Assembly: GCA_030323885.1 (NCBI GenBank)
Contig: CM059199.1
Location: 38,510,590-38,574,589, forward strand
Source: Branchipolynoe longqiensis
Lineage: Eukaryota > Annelida > Polychaeta > Phyllodocida > Polynoidae
Direction: 5' to 3'
DNA: 64,000 nt
Below are positions 1 to 11,284 of the stretch, piece by piece; within the stretch, counting starts at the first letter, position 1; each line of letters begins with the position of its first letter. Below the pieces are notes generated by a model, which was not told the origin of the DNA, made no database searches, and saw nothing but the letters and a program-made list of their open reading frames with translations. The translations under genes were made by a program, and so were the position numbers.

Positions 1-103
1 GGGACCAATATGTGACAAGGCGCACTCATGGTGACCTTCATAGCGCTGCCATATTGGGAGACCAGACTGCCGGCACCATACCCCGATATCTCACCCAGGC
101 ACT
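1..103 (-). mobile_element. SINE-A body fragment
   Basis: Cut by the window edge. It contains the GTGCGCACTCATGG-like and CACCATACCCCGATATC blocks of the body, and neither head nor tail. Confidence 0.6.
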
Positions 104-109
104 ATTATC

Positions 110-550
110 TAAACATTTACCTGGACACATCTTTCTTTTGTTATATTCTGAGCTTTTAATTTCAAAAGTGTCTCTCGACACATAGTTGATTGTGCGCGTT
201 TACATTCTGCGTAAAAGCAATGGCTTGATGATAAATATGAGAGAATAAGATTTGAATATGTCTCACCGTGATTCTGGCCTTTGCTGCCAACATGGCATCA
301 ATCAATCACCACTAACTAACTACTTGCCGGTTTCGATATGGGTTAAAGTAATACATTAATTAGCAAGGAAATCTAGTCCTTAACCACTGAATATTAATAT
401 GTACATGGTTGATAATAGCCATTCCTGTTTGAGAAATTAGTTGCCAAAGTAAATATTCTGAAAATCTTGAGATACCTTACCGTCATTTCTACCTTTTCAC
501 ATATGTCTTCACTTAATAAATCAGACCCAAAGATATTCTGCCACAGCCAT
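110..550. other. No feature recognised
   Basis: AT-rich DNA without frames, inverted ends or repeats that I could match elsewhere in the window. The same applies to 820-1250 and 1770-2190, the latter GC-rich with a GGTGGCGCCACCTAGCG palindrome near 1822. Confidence 0.5.
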
Positions 551-560
551 ACATATATGT

Positions 561-810
561 ATATGAGCTTGTCTCAAAAGGTGATGTCTTTTTGTGTTGT
601 CCACGTAAGGATTGACATAAAATAGCACAGAAATGGTTATACTGAAAACACAAGGACATTTGCTTCAAATCAATATGTATTCTATTGGGATTATGAAATA
701 CCATAAATCAGTTTATCCTGAGCAAATGCATATGCAGATAATATGTTGATCGTTACATTGGACAACGTTTTGTCTCAAATTACTTGGCACCTTTTGACAC
801 AGCCTCATAT
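561..810. mobile_element. TIR-6 MITE, about 250 bp
   Basis: Ends ATATGAGCTTGTCTCAAAAG and inverted CTTTTGACACAGCCTCATAT; interior homologous to 15826-16069 in inverted orientation (AATATGTATTCTATTGGGAT). Confidence 0.65.
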
Positions 811-1261
811 ATACATATATATCAGTCACCACAGTAATCTTATTTAGCATTTGCATTTCTTAATATAATAAGCCGCGTCACTAGAATGAGGTAAGCTCTT
901 CAACCTGTTAAAGAGACAGAAATGTGGAGAGGCAGAAAGGCACACAGGTGACCAAAACAAGTTTAAGTACTGCGAATTATCTTGATCGAATTTGGCTAGT
1001 TGTAGTTTATATATATTGTAGTAGCCTCGGAGTGATCGATGTCCCAATCAAGACTTCTACCAGTATCATCAAATTATGAATACAACAGTCATTTAGCCCT
1101 AATTACCCTTCTCAGATGTCACAGTGAATGGAATAGGACAGATAATGCTTACTCAGTTAGACAGGATTTCTCTGTCAACTAGAACTGAAACATTATTATA
1201 CGCATGCATCAGTAATTGTGCATGCCAATGTAACATGGTTAATTCACAGGACGGAGGCAGG

Positions 1262-1762
1262 GAGCAGCCCGGTGTTACAGTTTCAGCAGCACACCAGTTT
1301 GCAAGGGACACATCGCTTCTGCGCATGCATCAAAATCGAACAGCATCATCACTAACCTTATACATTTAATATATTGTTTTTGGTAAAGATGTTTTCTATA
1401 TGTCTACCAAGCAATTTTTTTCTAGGTGGTGTGGTTTTAGAGATATTTAACTTTTACTGTATTTTCTGTATGAAGATTGCTCACGACCATTGACAATGCC
1501 TTGAGTTTGACGGTACGCACAGTGCAAAACATTAGTTTTATTCAAAATTAATAGAAATCCAGAACCCTACCCATATCAATTTAATATATTCTTTTTGGTA
1601 CACATGTCTTCTATATGTCTACCAAGGGATTTGTTTCTCGATGGTGTGGTTGTAGAGATATTTCACTTCTTCTGTATGAAGATTTGCTCACGGCCATTGA
1701 CAATGCATTTGAATGGATGTGTCCCTCGCAAACTGGTGTGCCGCGGAAACTGCCACCCCGGA
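1262..1762. repeat. Inverted 47-bp arms around a diverged tandem duplication
   Basis: 1266-1312 and 1714-1760 are inverted copies (CCAGTTTGCAAGGGACACAT against its complement). Between them, about 130 bp (CTATATGTCTACCAAG...TGTATGAAGAT) occur twice, at 1380-1505 and 1588-1715. Confidence 0.6.
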
Positions 1763-2194
1763 ACGACCCGATCCGACTCGACCCGCCTCCAGGGGAAAGA
1801 ACACCCATACCCACCGGCTCTGGTGGCGCCACCTAGCGCTACGGGTGGAGCTCTTCCCAACGGTTACAGGAAGGCCCAGACCGCAGCTTCCCGCTAAAAC
1901 CTCACATGACCCGGTTTGAATGCGAACCACCTCCACGGCCACACAACTCCTCCAGGTACCGACCGGACAACTGCACCACCTAATTTCACCCACCCACCCA
2001 CACCTCGAAATGACCAGAACGGAAAGGGTTGAGGGCTCGGATCCGGTCCAGATAACATCAATGGGGATCGAAAGCCCCAGGGACGAATGAACCACCCACA
2101 CAGACTAGCACCCGACCTCCGTCCGACTATTCTGAACTTGAACTGGGCATGACCTTGATGAAAATAAAACCACTGTATGTTTCCGGCCTAAATG

Positions 2195-3906
2195 AATAAA
2201 GTGCATGTCACACCTTACCGGATTGAGCAACGGACATAACCGGACAAAGAATTTTCTAGTCCTGGGGTGTTTGGTATCAAAATGTAATGAAATGTGTCGA
2301 AATGTTGCGCTATCAGGTCAAAGGCGCCCAGACGAAACAATCACTAAACGGACAAGGACCGTACATTAACGAATAGCCACCGGACGATAACCGGATGATA
2401 ACCGGATGACAACCGGATGTCAAATGGACGGAACCAACATCAACCAGACTGTTCACAGACGCGCAAAAACATATACTGACCAGATTGTATTGTTCCTGAA
2501 TGCACCAGATTGTATTTTTCCTGAATGCACCAGATTGTATTGTTCCTGAATGCACCAGATTATATCGTTCCACATGTACCAGATTGTATCTTTCCTGAAT
2601 GCACCAGATTATATCATTCCTAATGCACCAGATTGTATTGTTCCTGAATGCACCAGATTGTATCGTTTCTAAATGCACCAGATTATATCATTCCTAAATG
2701 GACCAGATTATATCGTTCCTGAATGCACCAAATTGTATCGTTCCTGAATGCACCAGATTGTATTGCTCCTACTTGCACCAGATTCTATCGTTCCTGAATG
2801 CACCAGAGTGTATCGTTCCTGAATGCACCAGATTATATCCTTCCTAAATGCACCAGCTTGCATCGTTCCTGAATGCACCGGATTATATCGTTCCTGAATG
2901 CACCAGATTGTATCATTCCTGAATGCACCAGAATATATCGCTCCTAAACGCACCAGATTGTATCGTTCCTGAATGCACCAGATTATGTCATTCCTGAATG
3001 CACCAGATTGTATCATTCCTGAATGCCCCATATATTATCATTCCTGAATGCACCATATTATATCTTTCCTAATGCACCATATTGTATCGTTTCTAAATGC
3101 ATCAGAGTATATCGTTCCTAAATGCACCAGATTGTATCATTCATGAATGCACCAGATTGTATCGTTCCTGAATGTATCATATAGTATCATTCCTAAATCC
3201 ACCAGATTATCTCATTCCTAAATGCACCAGATTGTATCATTCATGAATGCACCAGCTTGTATCATTCCTGAATGCACCAGATTATATCATTCCTGAATGC
3301 CCCAGATATTATCATTCCTGAATGCACCATATTATATCTTTCCTAATGCACCAGATTGTATCGTTTCTAAATGCATCAGATTATATCGTTCCTAAAGGCA
3401 CCAGATTGTATCATTCATGAATGCACCAGATTGTATCGTTCCTGAATGCATCATATAGTATCATTCCTAAATCCACCAGATTATCTCATTCCTAAATGCA
3501 CCAGATTGTATCATTCCTGAATGCACCAGCTTGTATCATTCCTGAATGCACCAGATTGTATCGTTCCTAAATGCACCAGATTATATCGTTCCTAAATGCA
3601 CCAAATTCCTGCAACACTGTCAACGGACTATGCAGGAAGCAACCGGGAGACGTAACGGATGGGTAACGGACATGAACCGGACAAAACGGACTAAACAGAC
3701 TTAAACCGGAAACCAACCATACACGTCAGTCTGGCGGTGTCCGCTACAAGTTTTGTGCATGTTCACCGTACACACCGGACACCACTGGACAGAGAACGGA
3801 TATGCCAGATGCCTACCATATATACACGGGACATTGACGTATTTCACCGGACAGTGTCCGGTTTGTACCCATTTCCCCAATCCAGTAAGGTGTGACTGAG
3901 CCTTTA
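2195..3906. mobile_element. TIR-1 MITE expanded by an internal satellite (family description)
   Basis: Ends TAAAGTGCATGTCACACCTT and its inverted partner AAGGTGTGACTGAGCCTTTA. The interior is rich in ACCGGACA and ACGGACATGA repeats. Two shorter copies (23199-23572 and 25220-25597) share ends and flanking interior but lack the satellite, so the 25-bp array expanded within this copy. No coding capacity. Confidence 0.75.
2475..3606. repeat. 25-bp satellite, about 45 units
   Basis: The unit is approximately GCACCAGATTGTATCGTTCC plus TGAAT. Variants alternate in an ordered way: the block starting GCCCCATATATT at 3025 recurs at 3299 with the same order of variants, a higher-order period of 274 bp (11 units). 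The minus-strand frames across it (QSGAF, NLVHSG repeats) are by-products of the repeat. Confidence 0.88.
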
Positions 3907-4195
3907 CAGATAAATAATCAAGACTGAGTTCACTGTAATAGAGTTCTTGCGGGAAATTATCACAAAGCCTATTTGACAAAAAGTGAATTTAAAAACCCAG
4001 TCACTGTGCCTTATTATCTATATAATTTGACGTGTCCGTTGCATAGATGACGTCACAAAATGTGTTATTTGAGCTTTAACCCAGGAGGTGGGATTTATGT
4101 ACCAAGGACCATTACGCTAAATATCTTATAGGAATATTTGGTAATTCTAAATGCAATGCAGTTAGAATTGCATAGTCCGATGGTTTTGAGTTTGA

Positions 4196-4925
4196 AAAAG
4201 GAAAGCTTGGTTTTTGTAATGACGTCTCTAGAGCACAGTGATATTTATCATTCACTATTGGATGTAAAACATATGGCCATTCTGACATATTTCTTTTGAG
4301 GAAGCCCACTGCCGCCACATAGGCTACTCTTTCCACTAAGGACCGAGGGGTCTTTAATATGCACTTTTCCACAGGACAACACATATCACAGCCTTTGATG
4401 AACTAGTTGTAGACCAGTTGCAGTATGGGTCCACTTAGATAACAGATTCACCCCATACTGACAGTAGAGGGGTGAAAACCAACCCATTAGAAAAACTGGC
4501 GAAGAATTTTGACATGCTGGGGAAATAAATTGAATGAATAATGTCTTAATTTAAGAAACAAAATATATTCTTTATATAAGTTTTTATATTTACCCGCTAC
4601 CTTTGAGTTGAAAAATATAATAAAACTTAAGATTTAAAAGTGAAATCGACGGCATTCTATGGCCACCATCTTGTCTTTTTGTATTCTCTCCCATTTCACC
4701 AAATCTGTGCCAATATATGTAGCTATTTGATCCTGGAACCACAGTTTCTACTTCCTGTCCCATACGAAAGCTATTTTCGGCCATATTTACACTACATTGT
4801 CATTCACTCGTGTACTACAAGTACAGGGTGAATCTTTTATCTAGGGTCCACTGAGCAAGATCGATCGGATGAGCCACACCTTCACAGGTGGACATACTAC
4901 TACCTGAGCTACGTCCCGCTCCCGG
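4196..4925 (-). mobile_element. SINE-C interrupted by a TIR-4 MITE
   Basis: The 3' part lies at 4196-4435 and the head at 4844-4925 (GAGCTACGTCCCGCTCCC at its right end). A 408-bp TIR-4 element lies between them with a 9-bp duplication of SINE sequence. Confidence 0.8.
4436..4843 (+). mobile_element. TIR-4 MITE, complete, 408 bp (family description)
   Basis: Terminal inverted repeats of about 40 bp start TAGATAAAAGATTCACCC and pair with the right end GGTGAATCTTTTATCTA. The nine bases GGGTCCACT at 4427-4435 recur at 4844-4852. No transposase is encoded. A 9-bp duplication with long TIRs fits Mutator-like or Merlin-like transposases; this is inference from duplication length. Confidence 0.88.
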
Positions 4926-5106
4926 CTTTGGGTTTGTGTCATTGTCTGAGGTAAATATATTAGGTTGATCATTATAATCTACCTTACTTTAATTTGAAGC
5001 AATTTAGATGTAAACTTGTTGTTTTGTTTGTTTGTTGTTGTTTTACCCCCTAGCAACATCTACTTTCGTTTGAAGCAATTTAGATGTAAACTTGTTGTTT
5101 TCTTTA

Positions 5107-5456
5107 TTTGTTGTTGTTTTATGCCCTAGCAACATCTAAGGTCATACCAAGATGGGTACTGACTTCTGACAGTGCACACTCATGGCAACTTTTTATAGTG
5201 CTGCCCCACTCAGAGACCAGGTCACCAGCACCATGACCTGTTATCCCACTCAGTCACATTATCCTGAACACTGGGCCAACCAGTCCTTGCCCTATTGTAA
5301 TTATGCCGAATATCTGGCTAGAAAGTGACAAGTATCCATTCTTAAGTAATTGGTTTCACTTGACCAGTGTTCAAACCTACAAACCCATGGGTTCGGATCC
5401 CCGATCACCCAAAACAAGAGACGGATGCTCAACTCATTCGGCCGTCCCGTCTGGTC
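5107..5456 (-). mobile_element. SINE-A, full length (family description)
   Basis: SINE-A reads from right to left here. It has a tRNA-like head (A box near GGCCGAATGAGTT, B box near GGTTTGAACAC), a body of about 230 bp containing GACTGAGTGGGATAACAGG and the CAGCACTATAAA block, and a 3' tail ending in AAC repeats. About 30 copies and fragments lie in this window. Two head types occur, one with GTCCGTCTC and one with GCGCAGGCCTCCCG. Two tail types occur, AAAACAACAACAAACAAA and AAACTCCAACAACCAACC. The head implies an internal RNA polymerase III promoter; mobilisation would need a LINE. Just left, a 38-bp segment (GAAGCAATTTAGATGTAAAC) is duplicated at about 4995 and 5072, around a short tail fragment. 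Confidence 0.8.
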
Positions 5457-5517
5457 CTAGCTTTAAAATGACAAATTAGTTAGTATATATTGGGACAAAA
5501 AAGTGCAAAGATAAGGT

Positions 5518-5699
5518 TGTTAGTTGGTTGTTGGAGTTTTGCGTCATGGCAACATCTAAGGTCATACCAAGACGGGTACTGCCTTGTGACAGTGCTCACT
5601 CATGGAGACTTCATAGTGCTGCCCCACTGGGAGACCAGGCTGTCGACACCATAATCCAATATCCGACTCAGTCACATTATCGCGACACTAAGCCAAAGC
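5518..5699 (-). mobile_element. SINE-A, head missing
   Basis: It starts with a CCAACAACCAACT-type tail and ends abruptly after ACACTAAGCC, followed by a (CAAT)n stretch at 5715-5742. Confidence 0.7.
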
Positions 5700-5849
5700 G
5701 GCATTACACCATAACAACATCAATCAATCAATCAATCAATCAAACAAAACCATTGACCTATGTCACTATAAAATACAGCGAATGTTTATGTAAAATCTAC
5801 ATGTTAAAAAAAACACGTGGCCAGATCTTTAAACCAGGTGGGACCTGCC

Positions 5850-6250
5850 AATGAGAGCACGCGGGCGCAGTTTCGTAGTCGCCACGGGTGGCGTTGCAGT
5901 GCGCTCCTCCGCTGCACTGCCCCGCTCCCATTTCTTCTATCATATCCGCTGCACGCCTGAGTGGACAGCCGCTCTGTCTCGCGTGGCTCATTAGGCAGTC
6001 AGTGATGCGAGACCTGAGTGTGTGTTCCAGGCACTAGAGGCAATAGGGGGCTTGCTGCACAGGGACCAACAGGCATCAGTCACGTGGTCTCACGTGGAGA
6101 GCCTGTGGCGAAGTGACAGCCGCGCATGCGTCGGAGACAACTTTGCCAGCCTCACCTCGCAAACATCGCGATGCAGTGGGGATACAAGATTTACCACTAC
6201 TCACAGTAGGGAGGGGAAGCCAACTATGGCGACATTGGAGGAAAAAGTGC
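5850..6250 (+). other. CpG-rich block ending at an ATG in good context
   Basis: This block is GC-rich with many CpG (for example CACGCGGGCGCAGTTTCGTA), unlike its AT-rich, CpG-poor surroundings. It ends with GCCAACTATGGCGACATTGG at 6216-6235, a good initiation context, encoding MATLEEKVLQIGIV before SINE-A begins at 6265. It could be an unmethylated promoter and first exon or a GC-rich repeat fragment. No downstream exon or convincing donor was found. Confidence 0.25.
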
Positions 6251-6264
6251 TTCAAATAGGAATT

Positions 6265-6576
6265 GTGTTTGTTTGTTGTTGTTTAAACGTCATAGTAAAA
6301 TCTACGTCATATCAGGGCGGGTACTGACTTGTGACTTGAACACTCATGGCGACTTTATAGTGCTTCCCCACTGGGATACTAGGCCGCCAGCACCATGACC
6401 TGATATCCCACTCAGTCACATTATCCTGAAACTGAACCAACTAGGCCTCACCCTATCCTAATAATGCCGATCGCCTGGCTAGAAAGTGACAAGTATCAAG
6501 TTGTAAGTCTTTGGTTTGACTCGACCAGAGTTTGAACCCACGAACCCATGGGTTTGGATCCCCAGATCTCCCAAAA
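6265..6576 (-). mobile_element. SINE-A, nearly full length
   Basis: It has the GTTTGTTTGTTGTTGTTT tail, the complete body and the B-box region; the A-box half of the head is missing. It follows directly a CpG-rich block that ends in a good ATG context. Confidence 0.75.
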
Positions 6577-6623
6577 ATCAATTAGGAATTGGAGGTAGTG
6601 ATTCCAATGCGTAGTAATCATGT

Positions 6624-6733
6624 TGGTTGTTGGAATTTTAGATCCTGGCAACATGTAAGGTCATATCAGGAGGGGTACTGACTTGTGACAGTGTGCACTC
6701 ATGGCGACTTTATAGTGCTGCCCAACGGGTTTG
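6624..6733 (-). mobile_element. SINE-A 3' fragment
   Basis: Tail and the first 90 bp of the body only, broken at CTGCCCAACGGG, where repeat R10 begins. Confidence 0.65.
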
Positions 6734-6739
6734 AGGTCT

Positions 6740-7153
6740 GGTTATTGGATACTCAGTTTGACAAATGATTATTGGGTTATTGTAGGTATAGTGCTATGCG
6801 GGTAATGCAGTACCTCGGATACCTTAGGTGCTAAAATACCTCAGGGAGTTTGACACCCCTGCCTTGCAAAGTTGTAAACCACTGCCTTGTGGTACAAGTT
6901 CTGGTTCTTGATAGAATCAAAGGCTAAGGGAGGAAACCCTAACAGAAAACCATGTTATCATGGCAGCATTAAGGGCGGTGATGAATGGAACTCCCAACAT
7001 CTCCTGACCAGCCACTGCAGGGACAAATAGTTTGCACCTGTCTTGACATGTTCTTGCCGGTGTGAGACCTCTATTTGCTCCCTGAGAGAGTGCCACTAGT
7101 AACTTCCAAAAGCCAGCAGCACTTCAACACTTTGCAAGCAGCTTTTATGAAAT
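6740..7153 (-). repeat. Unclassified repeat R10
   Basis: The part 6906-7153 is the inverted copy of 17697-17943 (about 85 percent by eye; shared GTCCCTGCAGTGGCTGGTC). The part 6780-6860 (AATACCTCAGGGAGTTTGAC) recurs at the window's right edge, 63935-64000. No frame or terminal repeat recognised. Confidence 0.6.
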
Positions 7154-7364
7154 GTTCAACCACACAAAGCGGCGGTTAAGTAATGAAAGCAGTCTTTGTC
7201 ACATTGCGACTGACAGCATGATGCTGATGATGATTGGTTTGGCTAGTAGAGCAATGTCAGTGTCGGTGTTGTGTGTGTGTGGGGGGGGGTGTAGTGGTAT
7301 CATGGTTAATGGTTAGGACTGCTGAGCTGCGGTTGGGGTGGTGGCCATCCTTGTGGTGCATGGG

Positions 7365-8055
7365 GGTTGGTTGGTTGTTGGAATTTTATGTTCTGGCAAT
7401 ATCTAAGCTCATATCAGGGTGAGTACTGAGTTGTGACAGTGTCCACTCATGGCAAATTTATAGTGCTATCCCACTGGGAAATCAGGCCACCACGTAGTGT
7501 AAATACGGGCGAAAATAGCTTTGGTATAGAACAGGAAGTAGAATGCCTGCCTCCAGTATCAAATGGATACTTACATAGGCACAGAGTTGGTGAAATGGGA
7601 GAGAATGCGAAAAGACAACATGGCGGCCATAGAACACCGTCGATTTCACTTTTAAATCTGATTAAACTTTTATTATATTTTGTAACTCAAAGGTACGGGG
7701 TAAATATACAAAAATATATAAAGAATATATTTTGCTTCTTAAATTAAGACATTATTCACTCAATTAATTTCCCCAGCATGTCGAATTTCTTTGCCAGCTT
7801 TTCTAAGGTTGGTTTTCACCCCTGTACTGACAGTACGTGGTGAATCTTTTATCTACATGACCTGATATCCCACTCAGTCACATTATTCTGACACTGAGCT
7901 AGCCAGTGCTTGCCCTATCCTATTAATGGCGAGCGCCAAGCTAGAAATCAACAAGTATAAATTATGTAAGTCATTGGTTTGACTCAACTGGGAATTGAAC
8001 TCCCCAATCTCCGACACAGGAGGTCTACACGCTACCGATTCGGCATCAACGCCCA
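7365..8055 (-). mobile_element. SINE-A interrupted by a TIR-4 MITE
   Basis: Tail and 3' body lie at 7365-7492. The body resumes exactly at CATGACCTGATATCC (7856) and runs to a second-type head (GTCTACACGCTACCGATTCGG). The inserted 363 bp is a truncated TIR-4 copy. Confidence 0.75.
7493..7855 (-). mobile_element. TIR-4 MITE, one end missing
   Basis: Right TIR intact (GTGAATCTTTTATCTA); the left about 45 bp, including the TIR, are gone, so no duplication can be read. Inserted in SINE-A. Confidence 0.8.
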
Positions 8056-8327
8056 GTAGTGTTTCAAGTGGGACGGAAGACAGGTGTCCATTAGAAAAAT
8101 AGAAAAGAAGAAGATGTGCTTGAATGAACTGGCGTAGCCATTGTCCTTTTCGACTGGTCCCCTTCTCGTAAGGATTTCCGCCGCTCTGCGCAGGTGCGAT
8201 GAGCCTAAAACATATGAATGGCATCATGCCAGTCGATTGCTCCCAATCTGGTGTTTGCTGTTTCACGCTGGGTTGCCGATGTATGTTGTGATCACCGGAA
8301 GCAAAGAAGCCATCTTGGCCGATAATG

Positions 8328-8682
8328 TTGGTCGGTTGCTTGTAGGAGTTTTACGTGCTGGCAACATCTAAGGTCATATCAGGATGGCTACCGACTTGGG
8401 ACAGTGGACTCTCATGGCAATTTTTATAGTACTGCTATAGCACTTTTATAGGCTGAAAGCATCATGACCTCATCATATCCCACTCAGTTGCATTATCCTA
8501 ACACTGAGCCAAACCAGTTCTTGCCCTATCCTAATAATGCAAATAACCTGGCTAGGAAGTGACAAGTATCAATATTTAAGTTATTGATTTAACTCGACCA
8601 GGGTTTGAATGGGTGGTTCAAACTCTGCGATCTTCCAAAATGGGAGATGCACGCTCAACTCATTTGGCCGTCCCGTCTGGTT
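8328..8682 (-). mobile_element. SINE-A, full length
   Basis: It runs from a CTACAAGCAACCGACCAACA-like tail to a first-type head ending CCCGTCTGG. A further 35-bp head remnant lies at 8783-8818 (ACGGACGCTCTACTCATTCG). Confidence 0.75.
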
Positions 8683-8933
8683 CATCAACCACTAATGTAG
8701 AGGGCTGCATTCACCGCCCATGGTAACCAGATGCGGTGGTCGAATTCGTAAGAGCTCTGGCTTCCTGTTTGGAAGGTAAGACGGACGCTCTACTCATTCG
8801 GCCACCATCTGGTCCAGCTTTACTCTGTATTTCCTTGTAATGAATTGTCCATCCATGTTGTCCTAGCTTAATTTCGCGTATTTGTCATCAGGGCTGGAAG
8901 ACCAGTGCTTCAACATGGTCACCATATAATATG

Positions 8934-9098
8934 TTTATTTGTTGTTGTTTTACGTCCTAGCAACATTTAAGGTCATATCATGGCGGGTACTGACTTGTGA
9001 CAGTGCGCACTCATGGCGACTTTATAGTGCTGCCCCACTGGGATACCAGACCACCAGCAATGTGACCTGATATCCCACTCAGTCACATTATCCTGACA
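8934..9098 (-). mobile_element. SINE-A 3' half
   Basis: It has the AAC-type tail and half of the body. At 9098 it switches to TCCAACAACCAACC, the tail of another SINE-A in the opposite direction, so two fragments abut tail to body. Confidence 0.65.
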
Positions 9099-9114
9099 GT
9101 CCAACAACCAACCA

Positions 9115-9274
9115 GCAGTAACATATTCTAATAAAATGACTTGGTAATCTCTTCTATGTAGCAACAAATGCTTAATATGCGCACAAGTTTCAAAGGTAGA
9201 TACGTAACATTAAATTTAGATATATGTTTTGTGTATTTGAAATGTTTTTGCTTTCATCAGACTATGCAGCTTTA
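9115..9274. mobile_element. TIR-2 MITE, half copy
   Basis: Right half ending ATCAGACTATGCAGCTTTA; the left half is absent. Confidence 0.6.
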
Positions 9275-9409
9275 GCAATTGAGCGAGAGGTATTTTAGGG
9301 TAAGGCTTGATCCAATTCCTGTTTTGCCTTCCTTTCTATGGAATAGAATAATATAGAGAAATCAAACTACTTAAAAACAAATGAAATATATGACTTGAGA
9401 TCGATACAG

Positions 9410-9714
9410 CTGGTTGATTGTTCGAATTATATGTCCTGGCAACATCTAAGGTCATCTCAGGCACTCATGACAACTTCATAGTGCTGCCCCACTGGAAAAT
9501 CAGGCCATCAGCACCATGCCCCAATATCCCACTCAGTCACAATATCCTTCCACTGAGCTAACCAGGCCTTTCCCTATCCTATTAATGCTGACTACCTGGC
9601 TAGGAAGCGACAAGTATAAATTTTGTAAGTCAATGGTTTGACTCGACCGAGAATCTAACTCCCGATCTGCCGCACGGGAGGCCTGCGCTCTACCGACTCG
9701 GCCAGCTCGTCCGG
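9410..9714 (-). mobile_element. SINE-A, full length, second head type
   Basis: The head reads GGCCGAGTCGGTAGAGCGC on the minus strand, a clear A box. A 20-bp deletion removes the GGTACTGACTTGTGACAGTG part of the body. Lies directly upstream of duplicated segment R11. Confidence 0.75.
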
Positions 9715-10229
9715 TACGATCAATACATGACGGTGGAAACTTCCTCATATATTGCAGGAACTAGCTCTTGAACCCTTCGCTAAAAATACCAGCAGACAGT
9801 CATGATGAAATCAGGCATAACCACGTTGCCATCGCAACGCGGGGGGGATCCAATCAGGGCGCCGATACCTGCAATCTGCGTGACTTCCTTATCACACACC
9901 CACAAGTGCCGCAGCCAATGAGGTATCAGCTTACATCACCAAACTGGTTCAGAACCGACCAATCACCTGCAGCAATACTGGCGGGAACCGCACTGGGCGC
10001 AGCCATTATGGACTGGGCGGACTGTGAAAGGTAGTGGAGGCAGGTAGGGAGAGGGTCTCATTGGATCTGGAGGGGGGCGCATTGCCAAACACACACAGCA
10101 AGCAACTCTCATTTTAATCAAATCCACCACCAATATTTTCATGTCAAGGTTTATTGTGAGGGAAGTTATAAAATATACTTCTAAGCAATACATGTGTGGA
10201 TGTGTATCGGTATGTTGTTAGGGTTTTAC

Positions 10230-10637
10230 TAGATAAAGGATTCACCTGGTACTTGCAGTACATGGGTGAAAACCAGCCTTATATAAAAACGGTCGAAAAA
10301 GCAGGTTAATGAAATGAGAGCCTAATTTCACAATCTAAGAAGCAACATTTATTCTTTGTAGATGTCTTCATATTTACCCGCTACCTTTGAGTTGAAAAAT
10401 ATAATAAAATAGCTAGTTTAATACGATTTAAAATTGAAATCGATGGCGTTCTATGGCCGCCATCTTGCATTTTTGCATTCTCTCCCATTTCACCAAATCT
10501 GTGCCAATACAAGTAACCATTTGACACTGGAGCCAGGCATTCTACTTGTTGTTCCATACTAAAGCTATTTTCACCCGTATTTAGACTACGTTGGTATTCA
10601 CCCGTGTACTGCGAGTACCAGGTGAATCTTTTATCTA
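10230..10637 (+). mobile_element. TIR-4 MITE, complete, 408 bp
   Basis: Flanked by GGGTTTTAC at 10221-10229 and 10638-10646. The empty site survives in the paralogous segment near 11270-11285 (AGGATTTTACATGCTTG). Confidence 0.9.
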
Positions 10638-10732
10638 GGGTTTTACATGCTTGTGTAGTGGGAGTGATGAAAATGAGGAATATTGCGCGGAATATTGTGT
10701 GTTGTTGGGGCTTTACGTGCTAGCAACATATA

Positions 10733-11062
10733 ATTGGTTGGTTGTTGGAGTTGTATGTCCTGGCAACACCTAAGTTCATATCAGGACGGGTACTGACTTG
10801 TGACAGTGCGCACTCATGGCAACTTTATAGTGCTGCCTCATTGGGAAATCATGTTGCCCGCACTATGACCTGATATCCCACTCAGTCACATTATCCCAAC
10901 ACTGAGCTAACCACTCCTTATTCTATCCTATTAATGCCGAGCGCCAGACCAGGTAGTGACAAGTCTTAATTTTATGAGTCATTGGGTTGACTCGACTGGG
11001 AACCAAATTCCCGATCTCCCGCACGTGATACCCGCGCTCTACCGATTCGGCCAACGCGCCCG
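10733..11062 (-). mobile_element. SINE-A, full length, second head type
   Basis: Complete from tail (CCAACAACCAACC) to head (GGCCGAATCGGTAGAGCGC). It lies between the two copies of R11. Confidence 0.8.
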
Positions 11063-11284
11063 GTGACTGTAAGGTTGCGGGTAAGGTGGAGGAAGGTGGG
11101 GTGAGGGTCTTATTAGATATGGAGGGGCCACATTACCAAACACACACAGCCAGCACTACGGTTTTAATCAAATCCACCACCAATATTTTCATGTGAAGAC
11201 TTATTTTGAGAGAAGTTATAAAACATACTTCTAAGCCTACGTGTGTGGATGTTTATTAGTATGCTGTTAGGATTTTACATGCTT

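Noticed and set aside
2313..3031. QSGAF / NLVHSG repeat proteins on the minus strand
   Set aside because: A 25-bp satellite read in frame; period 25 codons follows from the unit length, not from a protein.
2475..3606. CRISPR-like array
   Set aside because: Units are contiguous with no unique spacers, and the genome is eukaryotic.
9620..9714. Possible functional tRNA gene (minus strand)
   Set aside because: A and B boxes belong to the SINE-A head, the acceptor ends do not pair, and the same head is attached to SINE body at many sites.
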